The position numbers and the translations under genes are program-made. From Croceicoccus sediminis (GTDB taxonomy: Bacteria; Pseudomonadota; Alphaproteobacteria; Sphingomonadales; Sphingomonadaceae): a stretch of DNA of 64,000 nucleotides. This document shows positions 51,892-60,302 of this stretch, in pieces. The DNA lies in contig NZ_SUNC01000003.1 in assembly GCF_007570835.1 (NCBI RefSeq), forward strand, positions 1-64,000, read 5' to 3'. The notes beneath the pieces are model-generated. The model searched no databases and was not told where the DNA came from. It worked only from the letters and a program-made list of their open reading frames with translations. The number at the start of each line of letters is the position of its first letter. The stretch's first letter is position 1.

Positions 51892-52356
51892 ATGCGGCGC
51901 GTCGTCGTCCTTGCGCTTTCGTTTTCGGCCCTTGCCGGATGCGGGTCGCAGGACGATGCCGCATCCAGCCCCCTGCCCTCCATCGCGGCGGAGGCGAAAG
52001 CCGCGCCAGCCAACCACCTGACGCCGCGCACCAATTTCGCTTTGCACTGCTCGGGCTGTCATCTGCCCAACGGCAGCGGCTTTGCCGGAAGGGTGCCGGA
52101 CATGCGCGGCGAACTGTCCGCCATGGTTCGCGTGGCCGAGGGGCGCCGCTACCTGATACAAGTGCCCGGCACGGCCAACTCGACCCTGACCGACGCAGAG
52201 ACGGCGGACCTCATCAACTGGCTTATCGTGGAAATGGGTCCGGCGCCTGTCGCCCCGTTCAAGCCCTATACCGAGAGCGAAGTCGCCGCCCTGCGCGCAG
52301 AAAAGATCGAAGACCCCGCCGCGATGCGGGAGCGGGTTCTCGCCCAGCTCCCGTAA
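51892..52356 (+). CDS. Lipoprotein mono-heme cytochrome c
   Basis: A 154-residue protein with lipobox LAGC at residues ~14-17, then one heme motif CSGCH near residue 50 in NFALHCSGCHLPNGSG, and a C-terminal helical part. It follows the light-chain gene by 4 nt. The aau cluster of Alcaligenes also has a small mono-heme cytochrome after aauA. It has one heme only, so it is not a MauG di-heme enzyme. It probably carries electrons away from TTQ or assists maturation. It is the last gene of the operon and is convergent with the SDR. Confidence 0.82.
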   Translation: MRRVVVLALSFSALAGCGSQDDAASSPLPSIAAEAKAAPANHLTPRTNFALHCSGCHLPNGSGFAGRVPDMRGELSAMVRVAEGRRYLIQVPGTANSTLTDAETADLINWLIVEMGPAPVAPFKPYTESEVAALRAEKIEDPAAMRERVLAQLP

Positions 52357-52365
52357 CGCCGCGCC

Positions 52366-53136
52366 TCAGCGGACGTAGAGCCCGCCATTGGCATCGACCG
52401 TCGCGCCGGTCATCGCCCCCGCCTCGCGGGACGCCATCAGGCTGACGATCTGCCCGATGAAATCGGGGCTGCCCAGCGAACCCGTCGGGATCATGCCCGG
52501 CATGGCCGCCAGCTTGTCGCCGGGGAGAATATCACGCAGCAGCGGCACGTCGAGCGGGCCGGGCGCGATCGCGTTGCAGGTCACCCCGTCACCCGCCAGT
52601 TCGCGCGCGAACACTTTGGTCAGTGTGATGATACCGCCCTTCGACGCGGCATAGTGTGCGCCCGTCGCGGTCCCGCCGTTCTGCGCAGCCAGCGAGGCCA
52701 TGTTGACGATGCGTCCATAGCCCGCGCTCCTGAAATGCGCGCCAAAGACCTGGCAGCCGACGAAAACCGAACGCAAGTTGATGTCCATGACCTGCGAAAA
52801 CTCTTCCGGCGAAATGTCGAAGACCGGAGTGGTCCTGGTAAGTGCTGCACAATTCACGAGAATTTCGACGCTTCCTGCCTGCGCCAGAACATCTGTCAGA
52901 ACTCGTTCGAAATCACCCTTCTTGGTGACGTCCAGCGTCATCGTCAGGGCCATGTCACTGTCGACGTCGTCCGGCCACGTCAGGGCATCCAGCGCATCGG
53001 CCGATATGTCGGTAAACACAACGCGATGCCCTGCGCGCATCAGCGAAAGCCCGATACGATATCCCAGACCTCCGGCAGCGCCGGTCACCACCGCGGTATC
53101 GGGGCCGGCAGTCATGGGCATTTGATCGGAACTCAT
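52366..53136 (-). CDS. iacE: Short-chain dehydrogenase (IacE candidate)
   Basis: A 256-residue classical SDR with GAAGGLGYRIGLSLM at the cofactor site, NCAALTRT, and a complete catalytic set in NMASLAAQNGGTATGAHYAASKGG (Ser, Tyr, Lys). In iac systems the SDR IacE works with IacA to form 2-oxindole-3-acetate. This is the only SDR in the region, and operator E is upstream. ATG 53136 follows AGGAG; the frame's extension to 53172 lies in the promoter. The name is by context. Confidence 0.75.
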   Translation of the reverse strand: MSSDQMPMTAGPDTAVVTGAAGGLGYRIGLSLMRAGHRVVFTDISADALDALTWPDDVDSDMALTMTLDVTKKGDFERVLTDVLAQAGSVEILVNCAALTRTTPVFDISPEEFSQVMDINLRSVFVGCQVFGAHFRSAGYGRIVNMASLAAQNGGTATGAHYAASKGGIITLTKVFARELAGDGVTCNAIAPGPLDVPLLRDILPGDKLAAMPGMIPTGSLGSPDFIGQIVSLMASREAGAMTGATVDANGGLYVR

Positions 53137-53176
53137 CGGGCATCTCCTCTTGCAAAGACCGTCTTTTGCCATAATA

Positions 53177-53193
53177 ATGCGTGAAAATGCAAC
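53177..53193 (-). promoter_or_regulatory. MarR operator E upstream of the SDR (iacE)
   Basis: The minus strand reads GTTGCATTTTCACGCAT, sharing GTTGCAT and TCACG with site C. It lies 41 bp upstream of the SDR start, in the 53137-53498 gap between divergent units. It may also control the plus-strand SnoaL/permease/lyase/kinase operon. Confidence 0.5.
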
Positions 53194-53210
53194 TAACTTG
53201 AGGGGGTCAT

Positions 53211-53450
53211 GTGCGCGCCACGCGCTTTGTCTTTACCGGTTTGCCAATCCGCGTGAACCCCGCGCCGGGTACGATCGCGCCGGGCGGTGGCTCCGCGATC
53301 AGGCTGGCCGAAAAAGACCTTGCGATCATGGTCGATGAACTGCTCCAACCCTCACGCGTCCGCATGAACGTTACGCCGCAAACGCGATGCTTCATGCGGC
53401 ATGGCACGGCGGTTTTCCCGAACCTTCGGGCGCACGCTGACAGCATCTGA
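53211..53450 (+). CDS. Possible small gene of unknown function
   Basis: A 79-codon ORF with GTG start behind GAGGGGG. The product is rich in Arg and Pro, has no membrane segment, and I recognise no family. About three quarters of third positions are G or C, as in real genes here, and it ends 48 bp before the SnoaL-like gene on the same strand. A competing minus-strand ORF of 124 codons overlaps it and is no better supported. Treat as uncertain. Confidence 0.3.
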   Translation: MRATRFVFTGLPIRVNPAPGTIAPGGGSAIRLAEKDLAIMVDELLQPSRVRMNVTPQTRCFMRHGTAVFPNLRAHADSI

Positions 53451-53498
53451 CCCCGTGCCATCCATCCTTCCCCGTTTCCGCCGATCAAGGGCCCTTTC

Positions 53499-54065
53499 AT
53501 GACCGACACTACAGACCAGCGCATCGAACAGCTTTCACGCCGTATCGCCGTGCTCGAAGCGGAGGCCGACATCCGCCGCATCCAGGCGCGCTACATGTTC
53601 CTGTGCGATACTCCTCTGCCGGAATTCGGCCTTTCGGGGGACGCGGAAAGGATCGATGCGATCATGGATCTCTATACCGAGGACGCCGTGTGGGAAGGGG
53701 TCGGCGAATATTACGACGGCCAGTTCGGGAAGGCCGAGGGCAAGGCCGCCATCCGCGCCCATTTCGAACGGTTCTGGTCGCCCGACCGTGAACCGGGGCT
53801 CGTCCTCAACTGTCACTATCTGACGTCGGAGCAGATCCACGTCAGCGGCGACACCGCCGACGGGCAGTGGGTCCACATGCAGCCCTGGCTGTTCGACGAC
53901 GGGTCGGGCCTGCTGCGTTCCTCGCGCCTCAACAACGCCTTCCGCAAAGAAAGCGACGGCCAGTGGAAGATCACCCGCACCCGGACCGAGAACGTCTTCG
54001 TCGCGCCGCTGCCCGATCGGTTTGCCTCTGATTATCCATCCAAGTCGGTTCTCATGAAGCCGTGA
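53499..54065 (+). CDS. SnoaL-like/NTF2-fold protein (IacI-like)
   Basis: A 188-residue protein beginning with a short coiled-coil (TDQRIEQLSRRIAVLEAEADIRRIQ, residues ~5-29), then a SnoaL-4 fold with DAIMDLYTEDAVWEG, AAIRAHFERFW and a C-terminal WKITRTRTENVF. iac clusters contain a similar NTF2-fold protein, IacI, of unproven role; isomerase, dehydratase or binding functions are possible. It overlaps the permease start by GTGA, so it is translationally tied to the transporter operon. Confidence 0.72.
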   Translation: MTDTTDQRIEQLSRRIAVLEAEADIRRIQARYMFLCDTPLPEFGLSGDAERIDAIMDLYTEDAVWEGVGEYYDGQFGKAEGKAAIRAHFERFWSPDREPGLVLNCHYLTSEQIHVSGDTADGQWVHMQPWLFDDGSGLLRSSRLNNAFRKESDGQWKITRTRTENVFVAPLPDRFASDYPSKSVLMKP

Positions 54066-55411
54066 CGGCCACGCCCTCTCCCGACGACAGCCACGCGCTT
54101 GCCGTGGGCGAAGGCAGGATCGGCGCTGTCCGCATCGCCAGTCTGGGTGTCGGACTGGTCGTTGCCGGGCAGTTCGCCGGCTGGAACTACGGGCTCGCCT
54201 CGGGCTTTGCCAGTTTCGCCGTCGCGGCGATCCTGATGGCGGTGATGTGCTTTGGCCTTGCGCTATGCGTGGCCGAACTGGCGACCATGCTGCCCAGCGC
54301 AGGGGGCCTTCACGCCTATTGCGAAGAAGCTTTCGGCCCCTCGGTCGGGCTGGGCGTAGGCCTTGCGATCGCGGGTGCGCTAACGGCCAGCACCGGGATG
54401 GCGGCCGAGTTCATCAACTCCTACGCAGCAGGCGTTCTGGGCATCGACGGGCTTCCGCTGAAAGTCGCGCTGTTCGCCTTCATCCTCGCCGTTCACTTGC
54501 GCGGGGTCGGAGAAGCGCTTGGCGTCCTGCTGTTTTCCGGCGCGGTCGCGGTAGCGGCGCTACTGGCCTTCGCTGTCGGAGTGCTCCCCTCGTTCTCGCT
54601 TGCCAACCTGATCGGGGCGGGTGCCGCACCGCTTGGCCTGGCAGGTGTGTTCGGCGCGATCCCGTTTGCCCTGTTCCTGTTCATCTCGGTCGAGCAGACC
54701 GCGACTGCCGCGCAAGAGGCACGCGATCCCGCTCGCGATGTATCGCGGGGCATGCTGGCGGCGATCGTCATCCTACTCACCACGGCGACCTGCGTGGTCG
54801 TTGCCGGAACGGGCGCGGTCGGTCCCGATGCGCTTGCCGGGGCGGTCGATCCGCTGGCGGCGGCACTGGCCGCGGTCGATCCGGCGCCGCCATCATGGCT
54901 GCACCCGGTGGTGCAGGCAGGCGCAGTGATGGGCCTCGTCGCCACGTTCTTCTCGCTCGTCTATGGCGCATCGCGCATGATCTGGGCGATGGCCGAAGAA
55001 GGCTATCTGCCCCGCGTACTCGGCTCCACGAACGGGCGCGGAGCGCCGTGGATCGCACTCGTGCTGGTGGTCGTGCTCGGCTTTCCCTCAACGGTGCTTT
55101 CGCCCGATATCGTGGTCCTGGCGATGGTCCTGTTGTTGAGCGGGTCGTACGTCGTGACGCTGTCGGCCTATATCCGGCTGCGCCGCACGCGCCCCGATGC
55201 GTACCGTGCCTTCCATGCTCCGGGCGGTTCGCTCACCGCGGGTATCGCGCTCGTGCTTGCCATGGTCGTTTTCGCCTCGGCGCTTCTGGCCGGGTGGCAA
55301 CTGGGCCTTGCGCTGATCACCGCGATCGTCCTCGCCGTGGCTCTCGACATCACCGTGGTCCGGCGCGGCGGCCGCACGGCCCCACACTCGCTTTCGGCCA
55401 AGGAGCCTTGA
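54062..55411 (+). CDS. APC-family amine/amino acid permease, ethanolamine-permease-like
   Basis: A 449-residue inner-membrane transporter with about 12 hydrophobic helices. The first helix reads VVAGQFAGWNYGLASGF, resembling the GWNYGL segment of Eat-type ethanolamine permeases, followed by ELATMLPSAGGLHAYCEEAFG and FLFISVEQTATAAQEARDP. It should import an amine or amino alcohol by proton symport. The start is GTG at 54062, overlapping the SnoaL stop. It is followed directly by the PLP lyase and the kinase, which define its likely cargo. Confidence 0.82.
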   Translation: MTATPSPDDSHALAVGEGRIGAVRIASLGVGLVVAGQFAGWNYGLASGFASFAVAAILMAVMCFGLALCVAELATMLPSAGGLHAYCEEAFGPSVGLGVGLAIAGALTASTGMAAEFINSYAAGVLGIDGLPLKVALFAFILAVHLRGVGEALGVLLFSGAVAVAALLAFAVGVLPSFSLANLIGAGAAPLGLAGVFGAIPFALFLFISVEQTATAAQEARDPARDVSRGMLAAIVILLTTATCVVVAGTGAVGPDALAGAVDPLAAALAAVDPAPPSWLHPVVQAGAVMGLVATFFSLVYGASRMIWAMAEEGYLPRVLGSTNGRGAPWIALVLVVVLGFPSTVLSPDIVVLAMVLLLSGSYVVTLSAYIRLRRTRPDAYRAFHAPGGSLTAGIALVLAMVVFASALLAGWQLGLALITAIVLAVALDITVVRRGGRTAPHSLSAKEP

Positions 55412-55413
55412 TC

Positions 55414-56700
55414 TTGCACGAACCCTCCCCACTCCTTCGGCGCAGGCAGCTTGCCATGGGTCAGAACGCGCCGCTGTTCTATGACGAGCCGCTGGAGCTT
55501 GTTCGCGGCGAAGGCGTCTGGGCCTACGACGCGCAAGGGCGCGCCTATCTCGACTGCTACAACAACGTGCCGCACGTCGGTCATTGCCACCCGCGCGTGG
55601 TAGAGGCGATCCAGAAACAGGTCGCGACGCTCAACCTCAACACCCGTTATCTCCACCCCGGCGTCGTCCGCTATTCCGAAGAACTGGCCGCCACCGTCGC
55701 GATCGATGACGCCGCCGTGATGCTGACCTGCACCGGGACCGAGGCGAACGAGTTGGCCCTGCGCCTTGCCGAACATCATACCGGCGCACGCGGCGTGATC
55801 GTCAGCGACTTTTCCTACCACGGCAATTCGCGCCAGCTTGCCGCCCTCACCAGCTGTTTCGAAACGCCCGAACCGTTTCCGGATCGCGCGCGCGCGATCC
55901 CGGTGCCCGACCCGTTCCGCGATCGGCAGGGCCGCGATGACGAAACGCTGGCCAATGCCTATGCCGCCCATGTCGAAGCGGCTGTCGCATCGCTGCAGGC
56001 GGCAGGACACGGCGTTTCGGCCATGCTGGTCGATGCATCCTTTGCCAATGAAGGCCTGCCCGATATCGTCCCCGGATTCCTGGCGAAGGCGGTGGAAATC
56101 GTGCGCAAGGCGGGCGGATTGGTCATTTTCGACGAGGTACAGGCAGGTTTCGGCCGAACCGGCCGCGCGATGTGGAGCCACCAGTTGCACGATATCGCGC
56201 CCGATATCGTCACCATGGGCAAGCCGATGGGCAACGGCTTTCCCGTCGCCGGGATGATCGCACCGCGCGACATGATCGACCGGTTCGGGGCCAAGGCGAA
56301 CTACTTCAACACGTTCGGCGGCAACCCGGTCGCCGCCGCCGCGGCGCAGGCCGTGCTGGATGTCCTGCGCGAAGAATCGCTGCTGGAACAGGCCGGGACC
56401 GTTTCGGCCCACGTCGTCGCCGGGCTCGATGCCTTGTGCGAGAAATATCCCGCCGTTGCCAACGTGCGCAGCCGCGGGATGTTCTTCGGCCTCGAACTGA
56501 CGAAACCCGACGCGGACCGCACCCCCGATCCAGCCATGGCCAAACGCATCGTCGAAGGGATGAAGGCCGAAGGCGTCCTGATGGGCCGCATCGGACGGCA
56601 CGACAACGTGCTCAAACTGCGCCCCGCCATGATTTTCGAGACCGAGCACGCGGATATCCTGCTGGGCCGGCTGGACCGGGTTCTGGGGGCATTGTCATGA
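55414..56700 (+). CDS. Class III PLP enzyme, ethanolamine-phosphate phospho-lyase-like
   Basis: A 428-residue aminotransferase-fold protein. The segments YLDCYNNVPHVGHCHPRVVE and NTRYLH (residues ~45-80) are hallmarks of the AGXT2L (ETNPPL/PHYKPL) group rather than of ordinary transaminases. IFDEVQAGFGRTGR and the PLP-lysine region MGKPMGNGFPVAGM are intact. The animal enzymes eliminate phosphate and ammonia from phosphoethanolamine or phosphohydroxylysine, giving an aldehyde. I chose the TTG at 55414 with AAGGAG 8 nt upstream because homology extends before the first ATG (55456). It overlaps the kinase by ATGA. Confidence 0.82.
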   Translation: MHEPSPLLRRRQLAMGQNAPLFYDEPLELVRGEGVWAYDAQGRAYLDCYNNVPHVGHCHPRVVEAIQKQVATLNLNTRYLHPGVVRYSEELAATVAIDDAAVMLTCTGTEANELALRLAEHHTGARGVIVSDFSYHGNSRQLAALTSCFETPEPFPDRARAIPVPDPFRDRQGRDDETLANAYAAHVEAAVASLQAAGHGVSAMLVDASFANEGLPDIVPGFLAKAVEIVRKAGGLVIFDEVQAGFGRTGRAMWSHQLHDIAPDIVTMGKPMGNGFPVAGMIAPRDMIDRFGAKANYFNTFGGNPVAAAAAQAVLDVLREESLLEQAGTVSAHVVAGLDALCEKYPAVANVRSRGMFFGLELTKPDADRTPDPAMAKRIVEGMKAEGVLMGRIGRHDNVLKLRPAMIFETEHADILLGRLDRVLGALS

Positions 56701-57701
56701 GCGCGGACGCATCGACGCTCGCGCTTCTCGACCAAGAGGCACACGCCGCGCTCGATCAGTGGCCACTGGCGCTGTCACGGGTAAAGCTGGTCAAACACCG
56801 CGAGAACGCGGTCTATTCGGTCCATTGCGATCGCGGTCGCCGCTATGCGGTGCGCCTGCATCGCCGCGGTTATCACTCTGACGAGGCGCTCGAAACCGAA
56901 TTGGCCTGGATGGCCGATTTGCGGCGTAGCGGGCTGCCGGTGCCCGATGTGGTGGTGACGGGCGCAGGCGGGAATTTCTGCCGTCCCGCTGGCCCGGACG
57001 GGGAAGAACGGCAGATCGACCTAATCGAATGGCTGCCCGGCCAACCGATCGGCTGTTCCGAGCGGGGCCTTGCCGCGACTGGCGAGGTGGCGGCGCGGCA
57101 GATGCACGCGCTTGGCGCGATTATGGCCCGTATGCACGATCATGCGCAAAGCTGGCCGGGATTGTCGGGCGCGCGTCGCCACTCCTGGGATGCCGAGGGA
57201 CTTGCCGGAACCGATCCCCTGTGGGGCAGGTTCTGGGATCTTTCGCACCTGTCGACTGACGAGCGCGACGTGCTCATTGCCGGGCGCGACCGTGCGCGGG
57301 CACAGCTCGATGCCTTTGGAATGGCGGAGGATCGCTTCGGCCTGATCCATGCCGATCTCGTGCCGGAAAACGTGCTGGCGGACGGCGATGCGCTATCCAT
57401 CATCGATTTCGACGATGCAGGCTTTGGCTGGCACATGTTCGATATGGCGACCGCGCTGGTCTTCACGGTCGAGCAGCCGCGCCATGACACGATACGGCAA
57501 TCGCTGCTGACCGGGTATCGCACGGTCCGCACCCTCCCCGCCGCGCATGAAGCGATGTTGCCGCTGTTCCTGTTCCTGCGCGCGACGACCTATCTCGGCT
57601 GGATGCAGACAAGGCCGGAAATGGAGCTGCCAGGCGAGATGGTCCGGCAACTCGTGTCGCGCGCCACGCGCCTTTGCCGCGAGTATCTGGGCGAAAGCTG
57701 A
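56697..57701 (+). CDS. APH-family small-molecule kinase (amino-alcohol or hydroxylysine kinase-like)
   Basis: A 334-residue aminoglycoside-phosphotransferase-fold kinase. The catalytic loop is HADLVPENVL (HxDxxxxN, near residue 218) and the metal-binding DFDDAGFGWHMFD is near 240. The N-lobe has KHRENAVYSVHCDRGRRYAVRLHR (residues ~32-55). Relatives include hydroxylysine kinase, choline/ethanolamine kinase and homoserine kinase II. Coupled by ATGA overlap to the phospho-lyase, it most likely makes the O-phosphate that the lyase eliminates. It is the last gene of the operon. Confidence 0.8.
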   Translation: MSADASTLALLDQEAHAALDQWPLALSRVKLVKHRENAVYSVHCDRGRRYAVRLHRRGYHSDEALETELAWMADLRRSGLPVPDVVVTGAGGNFCRPAGPDGEERQIDLIEWLPGQPIGCSERGLAATGEVAARQMHALGAIMARMHDHAQSWPGLSGARRHSWDAEGLAGTDPLWGRFWDLSHLSTDERDVLIAGRDRARAQLDAFGMAEDRFGLIHADLVPENVLADGDALSIIDFDDAGFGWHMFDMATALVFTVEQPRHDTIRQSLLTGYRTVRTLPAAHEAMLPLFLFLRATTYLGWMQTRPEMELPGEMVRQLVSRATRLCREYLGES

Positions 57702-57772
57702 CCGGCGCGAGCCAGCGCCAACGGCCCAGCGCCAGCAACAACCCGACTACCCACTCACCCGATACCCATCAC

Positions 57773-57807
57773 AAAAAAGAACGCCCGGCCCCCGAAGGGA
57801 CCGGGCG
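57773..57807 (-). terminator. Intrinsic terminator of TonB receptor 3
   Basis: On the minus strand CGCCCGG pairs with CCGGGCG, the stem extends inward to a four-base TTCG-like loop, and the tail is TTCTTTTTT. It lies 27 bp past the stop codon of the receptor and 72 bp past the kinase stop on the other strand. Confidence 0.85.
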
Positions 57808-57833
57808 TAATGACCCGACGGCAATAGGAGGGA

Positions 57834-60215
57834 TCAGTTGCCGAAGGGGATACGGACGCTGACGCCATAAGTCGTCGGCGCGCCGTACATCTGCGTCGTG
57901 CCCAGTCCGCCCAGGTCGAGCGAATAGACAGCATATTCCTTTTCGAAGACGTTCTTCACGAAGCCGGTCACGGTCAGACCCGCATCGCTTTCCCAGCTGA
58001 CCGAGGCATTGGTCAGGTTGTAACCCTTCTGCAGCGATGCCGGAGAATTGGTCACTTCCAGATACTGGTCGTCATAGACCGCACCGTCGACCTGGAGCGC
58101 GACGTTTCCGCCAAGCGCATCGACGTTGTAGCGCAGCAGGTAGTTCAGGCTGAACTTCGGTGCCTGCGGCAATTCCGTGTTGGTCAGGACATCGCGCGGA
58201 AAGTCGCAGAAGAACGAACCGTCGCCCTGGTTGGCGCAATACTGGTCGTTGGGCGCACCGGGGAACAGTTCGGGAAGGAACGCTTCTGCCGCGCCCTGGA
58301 CTTCGTCGACCTTCGAATGTTCGTAAGTCGCGCCCAGCACCACGTCAAAATGGCTGGACGGGGCCCAGAGCACTTCAAGCTCGCCGCCATAGGCGGTGAC
58401 ATCGCTGTTCACGACCTGCGGCGCCAAGTTGATGATGCCGAAGGCCTGGTAGTCCTTGTAATCGTAGTAGAACGCCGTCGCGTTGACGCGCAGCTTGCGG
58501 TCCACGGTCGCGGTCTTCACGCCGAATTCGTAAGAGTAGAGCACTTCTTCCTTGTGGCGGAAGTTGTCGGGCGAGACATTGGCCGAAAGCGTCCAGTTGC
58601 CCCCCTTGATGCCCCGGTTCACCGAAGCGAAGACCATGGTTTCGGGCGTAAAGTCATAGGCCAACGCAATCCGTCCGGCCCAGTCGTTGTAATCGATCTT
58701 GTTGACGCCGGGGATCGCCATCGCAAACTGCTCGTCCGACGCCAGCTGCACGACGGAGCCATCCTCGGTGACGTTCGAAAGGTAATCGATCGACTTGTCG
58801 TCCATCGAATAGCGCGCACCGACGGTCAGGGTAAGATCGTCGACGATCTCGTAATCGATCTGGCCGAAGACCGAGAAGTTTTCCGACTTCACCTCGTAAT
58901 CTTCGTCGAGCCGCGGATCGAGACCCGGCAGGCCCACCGAAAGCGCCGCACCGACAATCGGCGCGCCCTGGGTCAGCAGGTTACCCGACACGTCCATGTC
59001 GAGGTAATAGAGACCCGTCTGCCAGTTCAGCCGCCCGCTTTCGCCGGCGATCCGAAGTTCCTGCGAAAACTGGCTGTAGTCGGCCTGGGTTTCGAAAGTG
59101 ACCAGCGGGACCGGAAGCCCGTCGCCATCTTCGCGGTAGAGCTTGTTCAGATCGGTCCAGTTGGTGATCGAGGTGATCGTCACGCCGCTGTCGAATTCGT
59201 ATTCCAGTTTGCCCTGAAGGATCGTCGTGTCGCGATCGAATGTCCCGGCATAGTCGCCGAAATGTTCATAGGGCGACGCGTCCTCGCCGGTGATGCCGTT
59301 GAAGACACCATTGCGGCCCACACCGCGACCGGCATCATCGGTTTCGCAGAATCCGTTGGCCAGCGGGTTGCAGTTGGCAAGGACGTAACCGCCGGTCGGC
59401 ACGTTGTTGTCTTCGCTGTACTTGACCCAGAAGCTGCTGGTGAAATTGTCGGTGAAATCGATCTGGAGATTGCCGCGCAGGGCAAAGCCATCTTCGCCGC
59501 CAAGATCGCGGCCCGAACCTTCGAACACGCCGGGAAGCGCATCGCGCGACTTCACGTAGCCGTCCGCCTTGACGTAGCGGCCCGCCACGCGGGCGCGGAT
59601 GCCATCGGTCAGTCCGCCGCCGACGGCGACTTCGGCTTCGCGGCGGTCGTAGTTGCCGACGAGGCCATAGGCGTAGCCGTTGAAATAATCGTCGCTCGCA
59701 TCGCGCGAGATGTAGTGGATGAGGCCGCCTGTCGCGTTACGCCCGAACAAGGTGCCCTGCGGCCCGCGCAGGACTTCGACCCGCTCCACGTCGAAAAGCT
59801 GGCCGGAAATCCCGTTGATCGAGCCCATGTAGGCATCGTCGAGATAGACCGCGACCGGTGCTTCGAGGTTGTCGGTGAAGTTGCTTTGCGAAATGCCGCG
59901 CAAGTTGAAGAAGGTCGAATTGGGCGAGAACGCCGCCACGTTGAGGCCGGGAACCTGTTCGACGATCGCGGTCGTCGACGTGATATTCAATGCCTCCAGC
60001 TGGTCGCCGCCATAGGCGGAGACGGCAACGGGAATGTCCTGAACGTCCTCGCTGCGCTTTTGCGCGGTGACGATGATCGGTTCGCCCAGGACGCCGTCCG
60101 AACTTCCCTGAGCCTGCGTATCGGTTGCGTCCTGCGCGAGTGCGGCAGGGGCCTGGCAGAGAAAAGTGCAGCAAAGCAGCGCTGCGAAACCCCTGATCGG
60201 CGATGATCCATTCAT
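57834..60215 (-). CDS. TonB-dependent receptor 3
   Basis: A 793-residue outer-membrane receptor. The signal peptide (MNGSSPIRGFAALLCCTFLC, cleavage near ALAQ) is followed by the plug (IIVTAQKRSEDVQDIPVAVS, then ERVEVLRGPQGTLFGRNATGGLIHYIS) and a barrel ending in VSVRIPFGN. The end FGN is atypical, as a terminal aromatic is usual. ATG 60215 follows GGGAGAAG; the frame's upstream 12 codons lack support. A clean promoter (TTGCAT-17-TGTATA) overlapped by MarR operator C lies 90 bp upstream, so it belongs to the region-4 regulon and may import an indolic or amine compound. Confidence 0.9.
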   Translation of the reverse strand: MNGSSPIRGFAALLCCTFLCQAPAALAQDATDTQAQGSSDGVLGEPIIVTAQKRSEDVQDIPVAVSAYGGDQLEALNITSTTAIVEQVPGLNVAAFSPNSTFFNLRGISQSNFTDNLEAPVAVYLDDAYMGSINGISGQLFDVERVEVLRGPQGTLFGRNATGGLIHYISRDASDDYFNGYAYGLVGNYDRREAEVAVGGGLTDGIRARVAGRYVKADGYVKSRDALPGVFEGSGRDLGGEDGFALRGNLQIDFTDNFTSSFWVKYSEDNNVPTGGYVLANCNPLANGFCETDDAGRGVGRNGVFNGITGEDASPYEHFGDYAGTFDRDTTILQGKLEYEFDSGVTITSITNWTDLNKLYREDGDGLPVPLVTFETQADYSQFSQELRIAGESGRLNWQTGLYYLDMDVSGNLLTQGAPIVGAALSVGLPGLDPRLDEDYEVKSENFSVFGQIDYEIVDDLTLTVGARYSMDDKSIDYLSNVTEDGSVVQLASDEQFAMAIPGVNKIDYNDWAGRIALAYDFTPETMVFASVNRGIKGGNWTLSANVSPDNFRHKEEVLYSYEFGVKTATVDRKLRVNATAFYYDYKDYQAFGIINLAPQVVNSDVTAYGGELEVLWAPSSHFDVVLGATYEHSKVDEVQGAAEAFLPELFPGAPNDQYCANQGDGSFFCDFPRDVLTNTELPQAPKFSLNYLLRYNVDALGGNVALQVDGAVYDDQYLEVTNSPASLQKGYNLTNASVSWESDAGLTVTGFVKNVFEKEYAVYSLDLGGLGTTQMYGAPTTYGVSVRIPFGN

Positions 60216-60302
60216 TTTACTTCTCCCCGAAGATTGTCGTCCGCTTTTCAATTCTGCCGCCGGTAGCCCTCACTCCGACGCGGCTGATCGCGGAAGGGAA
60301 TA

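Noticed and set aside
51892-52356. Downstream cytochrome considered as MauG
   Set aside because: Only one CxxCH heme motif and 154 residues; MauG is a larger di-heme protein.
55414-56700. PLP enzyme considered as an omega-transaminase for tryptamine or polyamines
   Set aside because: The NNVPHVGHCHP/NTRYLH pattern and a coupled APH-fold kinase favour the phospho-lyase subgroup; transaminase activity is not excluded.
58317-60206. 629-codon plus-strand frame opposite TonB receptor 3
   Set aside because: High-GC antisense frame; the receptor on the other strand has full plug and barrel motifs.
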